64,000 nucleotides of DNA. Source: Dinoroseobacter sp049800835. Lineage in GTDB: Bacteria > Pseudomonadota > Alphaproteobacteria > Rhodobacterales > Rhodobacteraceae. Positions 1-7,895 of this stretch are shown piece by piece; the stretch's first letter is position 1; each line of letters opens with the position of its first letter. The notes below the pieces were generated by a model. The model ran no database searches. It had not been told where the DNA came from and saw only the letters and a list, made by a program, of their open reading frames with translations. The position numbers and the translations under genes are program-made. The stretch spans positions 744,001-808,000 of the forward strand of contig NZ_JBNAFU010000001.1 of assembly GCF_049800835.1 (NCBI RefSeq). The letters run 5' to 3'.

Positions 1-309
1 CTTCAGCCGGTCCGCAGGCAATGCAATCACTGTTCCCGAACCTGTGAGAACGATGGAGAAATTCTGACCATCCTCGCGCGTCCACCACAGCGGCCAGACC
101 CGCGTGCCCTCCGGTTGAAAGCTGGCCAACGACAAGCCGTTGCCACAATCCATGCGATACGCGAGAGAGTCCCGCACGACCATGTGGGCGGGCCCGATCT
201 GTGCCTCGGCAACATCGCGGATCAATCCCGCGCACCCGTTGGCGAACACCGGTGATGCGAAACACAACTTTGCAGCCACGGCCACGAAAAAGAGTTTGAA
301 CAAGCCCAA
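1..309 (-). CDS. Partial secreted protein of unknown function (runs off window)
   Basis: An open reading frame on the minus strand starts at a TTG (309-307), preceded at 5 nt by GGAGG, and stays open to the window edge (103 codons seen). The first ~23 residues form a typical signal peptide (Lys near the start, hydrophobic run, cleavage expected after VFA). The mature part has two Cys (NGC and MDC) and a Trp-rich stretch. I do not recognise the family. The hydrophobic leader and the good ribosome binding site argue that it is real. The C-terminus lies outside the window. Confidence 0.55.
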   Translation of the reverse strand, partial: MGLFKLFFVAVAAKLCFASPVFANGCAGLIRDVAEAQIGPAHMVVRDSLAYRMDCGNGLSLASFQPEGTRVWPLWWTREDGQNFSIVLTGSGTVIALPADRLK

Positions 310-591
310 TTCCACCTCCAGAACCAAGGGCCAAAATGCTTTGAATAAAAAAATACCATTTAAAATCAGAGCTCAGTGTGCAGGACTGAACCTTATTTGG
401 CAATATTTTTAGAACCTGCCCATCGGTCACAAAATCGTTTGCACGCGCACGCTGACCATTTGGTGCAAACCTTGCGCTGAGCGGATTGCTCAGTTCAGGA
501 TCATATCAGCCGGTAGAAGTCTGGCCCGCAAGCCGCACCACACGGTATGCGCGCAACAGCATGCGGCCCGGCCGTCCCGTTTGACAATCGT

Positions 592-1518
592 CTATGGGAC
601 AGCAAGGCGAGACAGTCGCTCGGGCACCATTTCCGCAAGCGCCTCGCCAACAAGGCGCGCTGCGCGGGACAGAGGACGGCGGGCATCCACCGCGATGCTG
701 ATGGTCTGAGGCTGCAAGCCCTTGTCGGTGAGGGGAACAAACCAGAGCGTGCCGTCCTCCAGTTCACGCAGCACGTCGAGTTGCGACGTAATCGCGACAT
801 ACGCCCCGCCAATCAAGGTCTGCTTGAGGAACTGAAGCGAATTGGTCACCAGAGCCGGTTCAGCGGGCTCGAACAACCAGCCGTGTCGTTTGTCCAGGTA
901 TTCACGTACTGGAAGCGCCCGGCTTTGCGCCGCAAGCGGGTGGCGGGCAACCTTGTTCAGCGTGATAGTCTGCCGTCCCCATAGCGGATGACCAGTGCCG
1001 ACCACGCATCCGAACGGAAGCGGCGCCGTCCAGAGCACGTGACGTTTGCGGTCAGCCGGCAGGTTGAAGGCAAGCGCCAGATCTATGCTGCCGAGTTCCA
1101 GTTCGTGGGCTGCATCTTTCGGCGTCGTGATATCAATCGCGAACTTGATCCGAGGATACCGGAGCGAAAAGGCATTGACGAAATCCGGCAGTATCGAATT
1201 TGCGAGACTGTCCATTGCCCCCAGTCTGACCGTGCCAAACTGTTCTCCGCGCATGGCGCGCAGCTCTTCCTCCAGCCGTTCTGAGTCCACCCGCCAACGC
1301 CGCGCCAGAAGCACCACCGCTTCGCCTGCAGACGTAAGCCGCATTCCTCGCGAATGGCGCTCAAAAAGTGGTGTCTGGCACGACTCTTCAAGTGCAATGA
1401 TCTGTCGATCAATCGCGGATGCAGCAATCCCCAGAGCTCTTGATGCCGCCTGTATAGACCCCAGACGGGAGACCGCTTCGAGGTAGATCAAGGTCCTGGG
1501 CAAGATGTTCAGCGCCAT
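592..1518 (-). CDS. LysR-family transcriptional regulator
   Basis: This 308-residue protein has the LysR plan: an N-terminal winged helix-turn-helix (residues ~3-62, with SIQAASRALG and the SAIDRQI recognition helix) and an effector-binding domain from ~90 to the end. I chose ATG 1518 rather than upstream in-frame starts because GGGAG lies just before it and homologous LysR proteins begin two to four residues before the first helix. It is divergent from the uraD/tct/uraH operon across ~106 bp, the usual layout for a LysR regulator of its neighbour. Its effector is probably the imported substrate of that operon or an intermediate (inference). Confidence 0.9.
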   Translation of the reverse strand: MALNILPRTLIYLEAVSRLGSIQAASRALGIAASAIDRQIIALEESCQTPLFERHSRGMRLTSAGEAVVLLARRWRVDSERLEEELRAMRGEQFGTVRLGAMDSLANSILPDFVNAFSLRYPRIKFAIDITTPKDAAHELELGSIDLALAFNLPADRKRHVLWTAPLPFGCVVGTGHPLWGRQTITLNKVARHPLAAQSRALPVREYLDKRHGWLFEPAEPALVTNSLQFLKQTLIGGAYVAITSQLDVLRELEDGTLWFVPLTDKGLQPQTISIAVDARRPLSRAARLVGEALAEMVPERLSRLAVP

Positions 1519-1624
1519 ATCACTCCCATTGGTGTTGCCTTTTTGCGAACGCAGCATGAGTTTTTTTGAAATTGTTGGCAATAGCCATGCAGCGCTGCGC
1601 TCTGCGCATTGTCCGGGGGACCAT
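1519..1624. promoter_or_regulatory. Divergent control region between lysR and uraD-like gene
   Basis: This short gap separates the LysR gene from the operon it probably controls. It contains a small dyad (ATTG-N4-CAAT, around 1570-1581), a candidate half of a LysR operator. A GGGGGA ribosome binding site stands just before ATG 1625. No clear -35/-10 pair could be assigned by eye. Confidence 0.35.
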
Positions 1625-2206
1625 ATGCCAGAGCCTGCACCGCTTGCCTTTTCCATCGCCGCGCTCAACAAGGCGACCGCCAGTCAGGCCGCGGCGATGA
1701 TTGACCGGATCGTCGAGCGGTCGGCTTGGCTTGCGCACCGCGCCGCCGCTGCAAGGCCCTTCGGCGGCGGAGATGACCTGGCTGCCTGGCTCGAGGCAGA
1801 AATCCACAGCCTCTCGCGCGACAAGGCAGTTGAGTTCCTCTGCGCCCATCCCGAACTGTCCCCACCGGACCCGGCAACGATCACGGCGGCCTCCCGACGC
1901 GAACAGCAACGGCTACGCCTGCTGGACCCGGATCCGGACCTTGCCGACAGGCTGTCGGACCTGAACAGGCGATACGTCCGGCGGCACGGATACCCGTTCG
2001 TCATTGCGCTGCACGCGCACAAGGACATCGAGGACGTGCTTACGCAGTTCGAACAACGGCTGGGCACCGACCACGATGAAGAACTGACGCGGTCGCTCAA
2101 AGAAGTTGTATCGGTCATGCGCGCGCGCCTGGCGCGGCTCATCGACCTCTCGACGGATGCGCGCGACCCGGCCGCGCCCCTGACCGAGCGAGGTGGCGTA
2201 CAATGA
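1625..2206 (+). CDS. uraD: OHCU decarboxylase-like protein (UraD family)
   Basis: This 193-residue protein matches the 2-oxo-4-hydroxy-4-carboxy-5-ureidoimidazoline decarboxylase family, which performs the last step from urate to S-allantoin. The segment order is typical: ERSAWLAHRA...ARPF (31-46), the catalytic-His motif AHPEL (His75), LNRRYVRRHGYPFVIAL (~119-136) and an arginine-rich C-terminal helix. The start is ATG 1625 with GGGGGA upstream. The residues after the catalytic motif (SPPD) differ from the usual AGK-type stretch, so it is divergent. It overlaps tctB by ATGA (translational coupling). Family assignment is firm; the exact substrate is less so. Confidence 0.8.
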   Translation: MPEPAPLAFSIAALNKATASQAAAMIDRIVERSAWLAHRAAAARPFGGGDDLAAWLEAEIHSLSRDKAVEFLCAHPELSPPDPATITAASRREQQRLRLLDPDPDLADRLSDLNRRYVRRHGYPFVIALHAHKDIEDVLTQFEQRLGTDHDEELTRSLKEVVSVMRARLARLIDLSTDARDPAAPLTERGGVQ

Positions 2207-2691
2207 GAGCTTTCCTGAGACGGCTCCATAGGAACGAGGAGTCTGCGCGCCCCCCCAATGCCTATCTCGGCGCGCTCGGAGGTGTCAGCCTTTTCTGTCT
2301 GAGCATCGTGTTCATCGTCGGCGGATATGATTTGGGCGTGGGATCGCCCCGACGGCTGGGAACCGGCGCGTTTCCGGTGATCACCGGCTTCATTCTGGCT
2401 GTGCTGTCCCTGGCGGTCATCGCCGCTGACCTGCGTGATACTTCGGATGCAGAGCGTCCTGACTGGATCTCGTTCGTGGCCATCGGGACAGCCCTCGCCG
2501 TTTTTGCGCTGACCGTGGGGCGGATCGGACTGGTCCCGGGAGTGTTCCTGACCACCATCACCGCAAGCCTTCCCGACCCGGCGTTGCCGTTTCTTGGCAA
2601 GCTGGTGCTGGCCACACTCGTGGCCCTGAGTTGCTGGGCCCTCTTCATCGGCCTGATCGGCCTGCCCTTTGACGCATTCGGAGGGTTCTGA
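2203..2691 (+). CDS. tctB: TctB small membrane subunit of tripartite tricarboxylate transporter
   Basis: This 162-residue protein has four predicted transmembrane segments (about 28-46, 55-75, 88-110, 120-150) and the small-subunit motif LGTGAFPVITGFIL, typical of TctB. It forms the membrane complex with TctA and takes substrate from the periplasmic TctC. Its ATG overlaps the uraD stop and its own stop overlaps the tctA start (TGATG), so the three are translated together. TTT systems are secondary, cation-driven carriers of carboxylates and other small solutes. Here the substrate is inferred from the uraD/uraH neighbours. Confidence 0.9.
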   Translation: MRAFLRRLHRNEESARPPNAYLGALGGVSLFCLSIVFIVGGYDLGVGSPRRLGTGAFPVITGFILAVLSLAVIAADLRDTSDAERPDWISFVAIGTALAVFALTVGRIGLVPGVFLTTITASLPDPALPFLGKLVLATLVALSCWALFIGLIGLPFDAFGGF

Positions 2692-4208
2692 TGGACATCC
2701 TCGCCGGGTTCGGAAACGGGTTGCTTGTCGCATTGGAGCCATCGAACCTGCTTTATTGCTTCATCGGTGTTTTCCTCGGCACCTTCATCGGCGTTCTGCC
2801 CGGCATCGGGTCTATGGCGGCGATATCGATGATCCTGCCGCTGACGTTCTACCTTGAGCCGACCTCCGCGCTGGTGATGATCGCGGGCGTTTACTATGGA
2901 GCGGAGTACGGCGGATCGATCGCGTCGATCCTGATGAACATCCCCGGTACGCCCTCGTCGTCGATCACCTGTATCGATGGCTACCCGATGGCACGTGACG
3001 GGCGTGCGGGCATCGCCCTTTTCGCCAGCGCCATCGCCTCTTTCGGCGGCGGCATCATCGGCATGATCGTCATGGCGATACTGGCCCCGGGGCTTGCCGA
3101 ACTCGCCCTGAACTTCGGACCGACCGAGTACTTCGCCGTAATCCTTTTGGGGTTGGTTGCCGCCTCGGCCGTATCGAACGGCAATCCGATCAAGGGCATC
3201 ACGATGGTCGTCGCCGGTCTCATGCTGGGAACCGTGGGGGTCGATATAACGACGGGCGCGGAACGCTTCACAATGGGCATCCCCGAAATGCGGGACGGTG
3301 TGCACCTGGTGATTGTGGCAATGGGTTTGTTCGGGGTTGGGGAACTGATCCTGTCGATCCGGGCAAACGCCACCGGCGCCTTCCAGAACAAGATCGATTA
3401 CGCTCGGTTCTATCCGTCGCGCGCGCAATGGAAGGCGATGTTTGCCCCGATTCTCAGGGGCGCGGGCATCGGAAGCTTCTTCGGCGCGCTGCCCGGCACC
3501 GGTCAGACCGTCGCGTCCGCCGTCGCATATGCGGTTGAAAAAAAGGTCTCCCCGAACCGCGCTACCTTTGGAACCGGCGCGATAGAAGGCGTCGCCGTCC
3601 CCGAGGCGGCCAACAACTCGGCCACGCAGACCGCCTTCATCCCCACCCTGACGCTCGGTGTACCCGGCAGCGCGTCCATGGCGCTCGTGATCGGGGCGCT
3701 GATGATGTACGGAATCGTGCCGGGCCCGCGCTTGCTGGTGGAGCATTCGGACCTTTTCTGGGGGCTGGTGGCCAGCTTCCTGATCGGTAACATCCTGCTG
3801 CTCATCCTCAACATCCCGTTGATCGGGCTGTGGGTCCGGCTGCTGAAAATTCCCTACAAGTACATGTATCCCACGATCATCGTGTTGATCTGCGTCGGGG
3901 TCTATTCGCTCAACAACAACGTCTTCGACGTATGGCTGACGCTTGTTTTCGGCTGGGCGGGTTACCTGATGCGGCTGTTTCGGTTCGAACCTGCACCGTT
4001 TCTGATCGGCTTCGTCCTCGGCCCGATGATGGAAGAACAACTCCGGCGCGCCATGCTTCTGTCGCGCGGCGACCCGACCGTTTTCATAACCCGTCCGATC
4101 AGCGGGGTGCTGATCCTGATTACAGTCCTGCTGCTTGCCTACGCCACCTATGCCGCGCTGCGAACCCGGCGCGCCAACCGGACGGCAGCAACTCCATCCG
4201 AAGACTAA
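2691..4208 (+). CDS. tctA: TctA large membrane subunit of tripartite tricarboxylate transporter
   Basis: This 505-residue, highly hydrophobic protein (about 11-12 membrane segments) carries the two TctA signatures: LPGIGSMAAISMILP near residue 38 and YYGAEYGGSIASILMNIPGTPSS near residues 65-87, plus the second half-repeat with ALPGTGQTVAS (~265) and AANNSATQTAFIPTLTLGVPGS (~305-326). It is the transport channel of the TTT system. The start is ATG 2691, overlapping the tctB stop. Length and motifs are standard for the family. Confidence 0.95.
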   Translation: MDILAGFGNGLLVALEPSNLLYCFIGVFLGTFIGVLPGIGSMAAISMILPLTFYLEPTSALVMIAGVYYGAEYGGSIASILMNIPGTPSSSITCIDGYPMARDGRAGIALFASAIASFGGGIIGMIVMAILAPGLAELALNFGPTEYFAVILLGLVAASAVSNGNPIKGITMVVAGLMLGTVGVDITTGAERFTMGIPEMRDGVHLVIVAMGLFGVGELILSIRANATGAFQNKIDYARFYPSRAQWKAMFAPILRGAGIGSFFGALPGTGQTVASAVAYAVEKKVSPNRATFGTGAIEGVAVPEAANNSATQTAFIPTLTLGVPGSASMALVIGALMMYGIVPGPRLLVEHSDLFWGLVASFLIGNILLLILNIPLIGLWVRLLKIPYKYMYPTIIVLICVGVYSLNNNVFDVWLTLVFGWAGYLMRLFRFEPAPFLIGFVLGPMMEEQLRRAMLLSRGDPTVFITRPISGVLILITVLLLAYATYAALRTRRANRTAATPSED

Positions 4209-4242
4209 CACCTCCGACCTTCAACAAGGGATATCCCAAACA

Positions 4243-5199
4243 ATGAAACACATCTTCACCGTTGGCACTGCTGCCCTTCTCCTTGCTGCTCCGGTCCACG
4301 CTGGTGCGGGAAAATGGACCGATGAACCGGTGCGCATCGTCGTCACCTTTCCGCCCGGCGGCACAAGCGACCTGATCGCGCGCGTTCTGGCGCAGTATTT
4401 CGAAAGCGAGTACGGGCAAAAGGCCGTTGTAGACAACCGGCCCGGCGCGGGGGGAACGGTTGCCGCCGACTACGTGGCCCAGCAGGCGCCAGATGGCACG
4501 ACCCTGATCCTTGGCAACAACGCCCCCTTCACGATCGCACCCACGCAATTCGATGACCTGCCCTATGACCCAATGGGCGACTTTACCCACATCGCGTATC
4601 TGGGCGCGTCGACACCCGCCCTGTTCGTCCAGCCCGCCTCCGGGATCACATCGCTGGAGGCCTATATCGACAAGGCGAAAGGGGACGGCATCACCTATGG
4701 ATCCTCCGGGGTTGGATCGATCACCCACATCCTTGGGAAAGCGGTCGACATCGAGCTGGGCATCGAGCAGATTCACGTGCCGTATCAGGGCAGCGCGCCC
4801 GCCATTCAGGATTTCCGGGCCGGTGTTCTTGAGGCCTACTACGACATGGTTGCGCTTAATCGCGACCTGATCACCGAGGGCGAAACCCAGCCAATCGCCC
4901 TCGCAGCGCCCGAACGCTCCGATGTCTTCCCCGAGATCCCGACCTTTCGGGAACTTGGCCATGACATCGTGATCGAAAACTGGACCGGGCTGTCGGGACC
5001 GGCAGGCATGGACCCCGCGATGGTTGCGACCATCAACGACACGGTCGCGGAAATCATGCAACTGGAGGCCGTTGTCGCGCAGCTTGCACAGTTCGGCATC
5101 GCGCACACCCCAATGGAAAGCGACGCGTTCACCACGTTTGTCGGGGGCACGATTTCGACATGGGAGCCGCTGATCAAGGCGGCGAAGGTCAACGGCTGA
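4243..5199 (+). CDS. tctC: TctC periplasmic solute-binding protein of the TTT system
   Basis: This 318-residue protein has a signal peptide (MKHIFTVGTAALLLAAPVHA) followed by the Bug/TctC fold: PVRIVVTFPPGGTSDLIAR, VVDNRPGAGGTVAADYVA and VPYQGSAPAIQDF. The start is ATG 4243, chosen because it begins the signal peptide; AAGGG lies 12 nt upstream. It captures the substrate in the periplasm and hands it to TctAB. Ligands of this family are mostly carboxylates, but several TctC proteins bind non-carboxylate solutes, so a urate-related ligand is possible (inference from neighbours). Confidence 0.92.
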   Translation: MKHIFTVGTAALLLAAPVHAGAGKWTDEPVRIVVTFPPGGTSDLIARVLAQYFESEYGQKAVVDNRPGAGGTVAADYVAQQAPDGTTLILGNNAPFTIAPTQFDDLPYDPMGDFTHIAYLGASTPALFVQPASGITSLEAYIDKAKGDGITYGSSGVGSITHILGKAVDIELGIEQIHVPYQGSAPAIQDFRAGVLEAYYDMVALNRDLITEGETQPIALAAPERSDVFPEIPTFRELGHDIVIENWTGLSGPAGMDPAMVATINDTVAEIMQLEAVVAQLAQFGIAHTPMESDAFTTFVGGTISTWEPLIKAAKVNG

Positions 5200-5254
5200 T
5201 GGACACCGGGCGGTGGGCTATCCGGTGCCTGCCGCCACCCCAAGGAGCGGCAAC

Positions 5255-6163
5255 TTGAAGATTGCAACCATTTTTGTCGGCGCCGTTGAGGACCACGGCT
5301 TCAATCACTGTGCGCTTGACGGTGTCAGGCGGATGCAGACGCTGGATGGTGCGGAGATCGAGATCGTCAGCGGACTGCCCTACCAAACGGATGCGATGGT
5401 GGCCGCGCTCGACATGGCTGCGGCCCGGTCCGATGGGGTGGTTTTCATTGGTGGACAGGGCAACAGGGTCATGCCGCAGGCTGCAGCGGCTTTCGCCGAG
5501 TGCGCATTTGCCGTCGTCCAGGGGAATGTTACCGGCCCGAACCTCGCCAGCTATGACGTTCTGCAAGAGCAATCCGCGTTTCTGGCCGGGGTGCTCGCCG
5601 CACGCGCGACCCGTACGGGCATCGTTGGGCACCTGTCCGGGCACCGCGTCGTGCCGGGATTGAAAGGACGTGCCGCATTTGCCGCCGGCGTCGCCCATGC
5701 CGACCCGGACGTGCGTCTGATCACTGGCTTTTGCGGCACGCAGGATGACAGCGGCGTCACGGAGCTGTGGTCCCGCGCCATCGCGGATCAGGGGGCAGAC
5801 ATTCTGTTCACGATGCTGAACGCCGCGCGCGAAGGCGCAATCTCCGCCTGCCGCGCGACCGGCATGCGCCAGATCGGAAACGCGCGAGACTGGTGTGCAC
5901 ATGACCCCGAAATCTTCATTGGCTCTGCTGTCGCCCGCATTGACCTTGGCGTAGAGCGTGCGGTAGGCGACATGCGCGCGGGACCGAGCCCGGCCGACGT
6001 ATTCACCCTTGGCCTTGCGGAAGACGCGGTCGATCTGACCTTCGCGCCGGATGTCGATGCATCGGTCAGGCAGGATATACAGGCTCTTGCCACTGACATT
6101 GCCGCCGGAAAGCTGTGTATTGAGACGACCTACGGTGGCCCGGAATTCGAGTTGGGCTCATGA
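5255..6163 (+). CDS. BMP-family (PnrA/Med-like) substrate-binding protein without signal peptide
   Basis: This ~302-residue protein resembles the Bmp/PnrA family that binds purine nucleosides: IATIFVGAVEDHGFNHCALDG at the start, then DGVVFIGGQGNR, AGVLAARATRTGIVGHLSG and DWCAHDPEIFIGSAVARIDLGVERAV. The best start is TTG 5255, with AAGGAG 7 nt upstream; ATG 5213 would add a non-conserved leader. Either way there is no lipobox or signal peptide, unlike transport members, so it should be cytoplasmic. No ABC permease or ATPase is nearby. It overlaps uraH by ATGA. It may bind or process a purine-like compound or act as a sensor (inference). Confidence 0.7.
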   Translation: MKIATIFVGAVEDHGFNHCALDGVRRMQTLDGAEIEIVSGLPYQTDAMVAALDMAAARSDGVVFIGGQGNRVMPQAAAAFAECAFAVVQGNVTGPNLASYDVLQEQSAFLAGVLAARATRTGIVGHLSGHRVVPGLKGRAAFAAGVAHADPDVRLITGFCGTQDDSGVTELWSRAIADQGADILFTMLNAAREGAISACRATGMRQIGNARDWCAHDPEIFIGSAVARIDLGVERAVGDMRAGPSPADVFTLGLAEDAVDLTFAPDVDASVRQDIQALATDIAAGKLCIETTYGGPEFELGS

Positions 6164-6534
6164 CCAGCAAACCGCACGGAGCCGGGGGCATCTCCATTCA
6201 CGCGGTCGATGTCGCGCGGGGCGTTCCGGCCGCGGGACTTGGCATTGTCTTACGCCGGATAGACCCCGATGACGGTATCATCGCGCAAGGCCACTGTGCG
6301 GAGAATGGTCATTTCGTGCATTCCGTGTCAGACGGGTTTGGCGTGACCTCAGGTGTTTACGAAGTAACGTTCAAGGTGGCCGCGTTCTATCAAGCCTCCG
6401 ACCTGCCGCTCCCCGACCCGCCATTCCTTACCGAACCGGTCTTCCGGTTCGGTATCGACCGCGTGTCGGAACACTTCCACCTGCCTTTCAAGTTCACGCC
6501 TTGGGGATTCTCTCTGTTTCGGGGCGGCGCTTAG
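6160..6534 (+). CDS. uraH: 5-hydroxyisourate hydrolase-like protein (UraH/transthyretin-like), divergent
   Basis: This 124-residue protein aligns along its length with 5-hydroxyisourate hydrolase: ISIHAVDVARGVPAAGL (11-27, His14), YEVTFKVAAFYQ (67-78), LPDPPFLTEPVFRFGI (84-99) and HFHLPFKFTPW (105-115). Family members end in Tyr-Arg-Gly-Ser and have an Arg in the ADGR loop. Here the end is Phe-Arg-Gly-Gly-Ala and the loop reads ENGH, so expected catalytic residues are changed. It is the last gene of the uraD-tctBAC operon, overlapping the BMP-family gene. It may act on a related heterocycle rather than on hydroxyisourate. Confidence 0.75.
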   Translation: MTSKPHGAGGISIHAVDVARGVPAAGLGIVLRRIDPDDGIIAQGHCAENGHFVHSVSDGFGVTSGVYEVTFKVAAFYQASDLPLPDPPFLTEPVFRFGIDRVSEHFHLPFKFTPWGFSLFRGGA

Positions 6535-6678
6535 TGGGGGGCTGGTTCGACAACAGCAGTTCTGTGGTCGCGATGGCTCCTGAACCGCCCCCGCCGTCCT
6601 GATCGGCTGGCACGGCGCGGATCTCACCCGCGGTACGTTACGCGGTTCTTGCGGCCGTTTGACCCGAGCGCCTCGGCC

Positions 6679-7641
6679 CTAGCCCCAACGGATCTCTTCG
6701 GCGGTCCGCATAGCGTGCACAGCCGTGCGCCGAGCACGTGTTTGCGCATCGCCCAGAAGGGTAACTTCAGGTCGCAGAAGCGACCGCGCTTGCGCGTCCA
6801 CAGGGCACCATCCCGTCACGTCGGTGAGCCCGGATACCCGCGCAATCCTTCCCGCACCTTGCTGCGGTACGAAGTTGACCACATCGGCGCGCAGCTGCCC
6901 GGCATCGGTCGTGATCGCTCCGGTCGATGCATCCACGGCAAGGACACGGCCACCACGGCCTTCGACATGCCAATCGACCGCACGTCCGGCAGTGTTTCTG
7001 AGAACGGCATGTTTCAGGGCTGTATGACAGCCGCCGTCCAGAACCGTCAGCCGCGCACCGAACCGGGCCAGCCAGACCGCTCGGTCAAAGGCGACATCCG
7101 GGTGGCTGACCTCTCCCGGAAGACGCAACACCACGTGACCGTCGCGAGCCATTCGGGCCAGTTGCGCGCTCAACCTGTGCGCCTCGCGCGCATGTCCCCA
7201 TGCGGCAGGCCACAAATGTCTGGCGCGGGCATCAAGACCGGTGATGTCTTCGGCGACGGCTTCCCCGCCCGGGGCAAGACAGATCCTGTCAAACGCGAGG
7301 GTCCGACCCGAAAGCAGGTCCAGCCTTTTCGCACGCCAGTCGATCCCGGTCGCCTCGTCCAGCAGGACGGAAACACCCGCACCTTTCAAGTCATCAAGCT
7401 GTATGTTCGTATCCACGCGGCGCAACTGCCCCGCTCGCGGCATGGCAGGATTGAGCCGTGTGGGATCGCGTTCGATCAGCACAACACTCACATCCGGGCG
7501 TGAGCGCGCCATCGACAGCGCGGCTGCCGCACCGGCAGGACCCGCGCCAAGGACGAGCGCTTGCGAGGTTCTGGGGGTCAGGATGAGCGCAGCGGCACTG
7601 GCCGAGGCCCCCAACAGGAAGTTTCGACGCGCGTACATCAT
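6679..7641 (-). CDS. Tat-exported FAD-dependent oxidoreductase (FccB-like), coupled to rnfH
   Basis: This 320-residue protein starts with a twin-arginine-type leader (MMYARRNFLLGASASAAALIL), followed by a Rossmann FAD motif GAGPAG (32-37). Later segments (LAPGG, VNFVPQQGAGR, TLLGDAQ) follow the plan of sulfide dehydrogenase flavoprotein/FccB-type disulfide-reductase-like enzymes. It is about 100 residues shorter than typical FccB. Its ATG overlaps the rnfH stop, so it is the last gene of the rnf operon and should be co-expressed with nitrogenase. Its role is unknown: a periplasmic electron partner of Rnf is possible (inference). Confidence 0.7.
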   Translation of the reverse strand: MMYARRNFLLGASASAAALILTPRTSQALVLGAGPAGAAAALSMARSRPDVSVVLIERDPTRLNPAMPRAGQLRRVDTNIQLDDLKGAGVSVLLDEATGIDWRAKRLDLLSGRTLAFDRICLAPGGEAVAEDITGLDARARHLWPAAWGHAREAHRLSAQLARMARDGHVVLRLPGEVSHPDVAFDRAVWLARFGARLTVLDGGCHTALKHAVLRNTAGRAVDWHVEGRGGRVLAVDASTGAITTDAGQLRADVVNFVPQQGAGRIARVSGLTDVTGWCPVDAQARSLLRPEVTLLGDAQTRARRTAVHAMRTAEEIRWG

Positions 7642-7895
7642 GTTCGTTTCTCCAGAAGCTCCGCATCCGGGTGGATCGGGCGGTAGATCTCGACCCGATC
7701 CCCGTCTTTCACGGGTTTGTCCAGTTTTGCGATCGTGCCGAAAATGCCGACCTTGTTCGCACCGACGTCGATCTCGGGGAAATCGTTCAGGAGGCCTGAG
7801 GCCTCGATCACGTCCATGACCGTTGCGCCATCCGGAATTTCGATGTTCTTCCAGACCTGTGCGTTCGGGCGCGCGTAGGCGATACCGACATTCAT
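7638..7895 (-). CDS. rnfH: RnfH, ubiquitin-fold accessory protein of the Rnf complex
   Basis: This 85-residue protein is of the UPF0125/RnfH family (beta-grasp): VGIAYARPNAQVWKNIEIPDG at the start and IFGTIAKLDKPVKDGDRVEIYRPIHPD in the second half, the family hallmark. RnfH closes the rnf operon in Rhodobacter capsulatus, as it nearly does here. It overlaps rnfE upstream and the FAD oxidoreductase downstream by a few bases. Its biochemical role is not established. Confidence 0.9.
   Translation of the reverse strand: MNVGIAYARPNAQVWKNIEIPDGATVMDVIEASGLLNDFPEIDVGANKVGIFGTIAKLDKPVKDGDRVEIYRPIHPDAELLEKRT

Noticed and set aside
140..412. 90-codon plus-strand frame at the left edge
   Set aside because: The opposite strand offers a better gene with a ribosome binding site and signal peptide; the plus frame is compositionally random.
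2262..4211. 649-codon open frame on the minus strand
   Set aside because: It lies opposite tctB and tctA, which have clear family motifs; its translation is Arg/His/Asp-rich without any domain, as expected of an antisense frame in GC-rich DNA.
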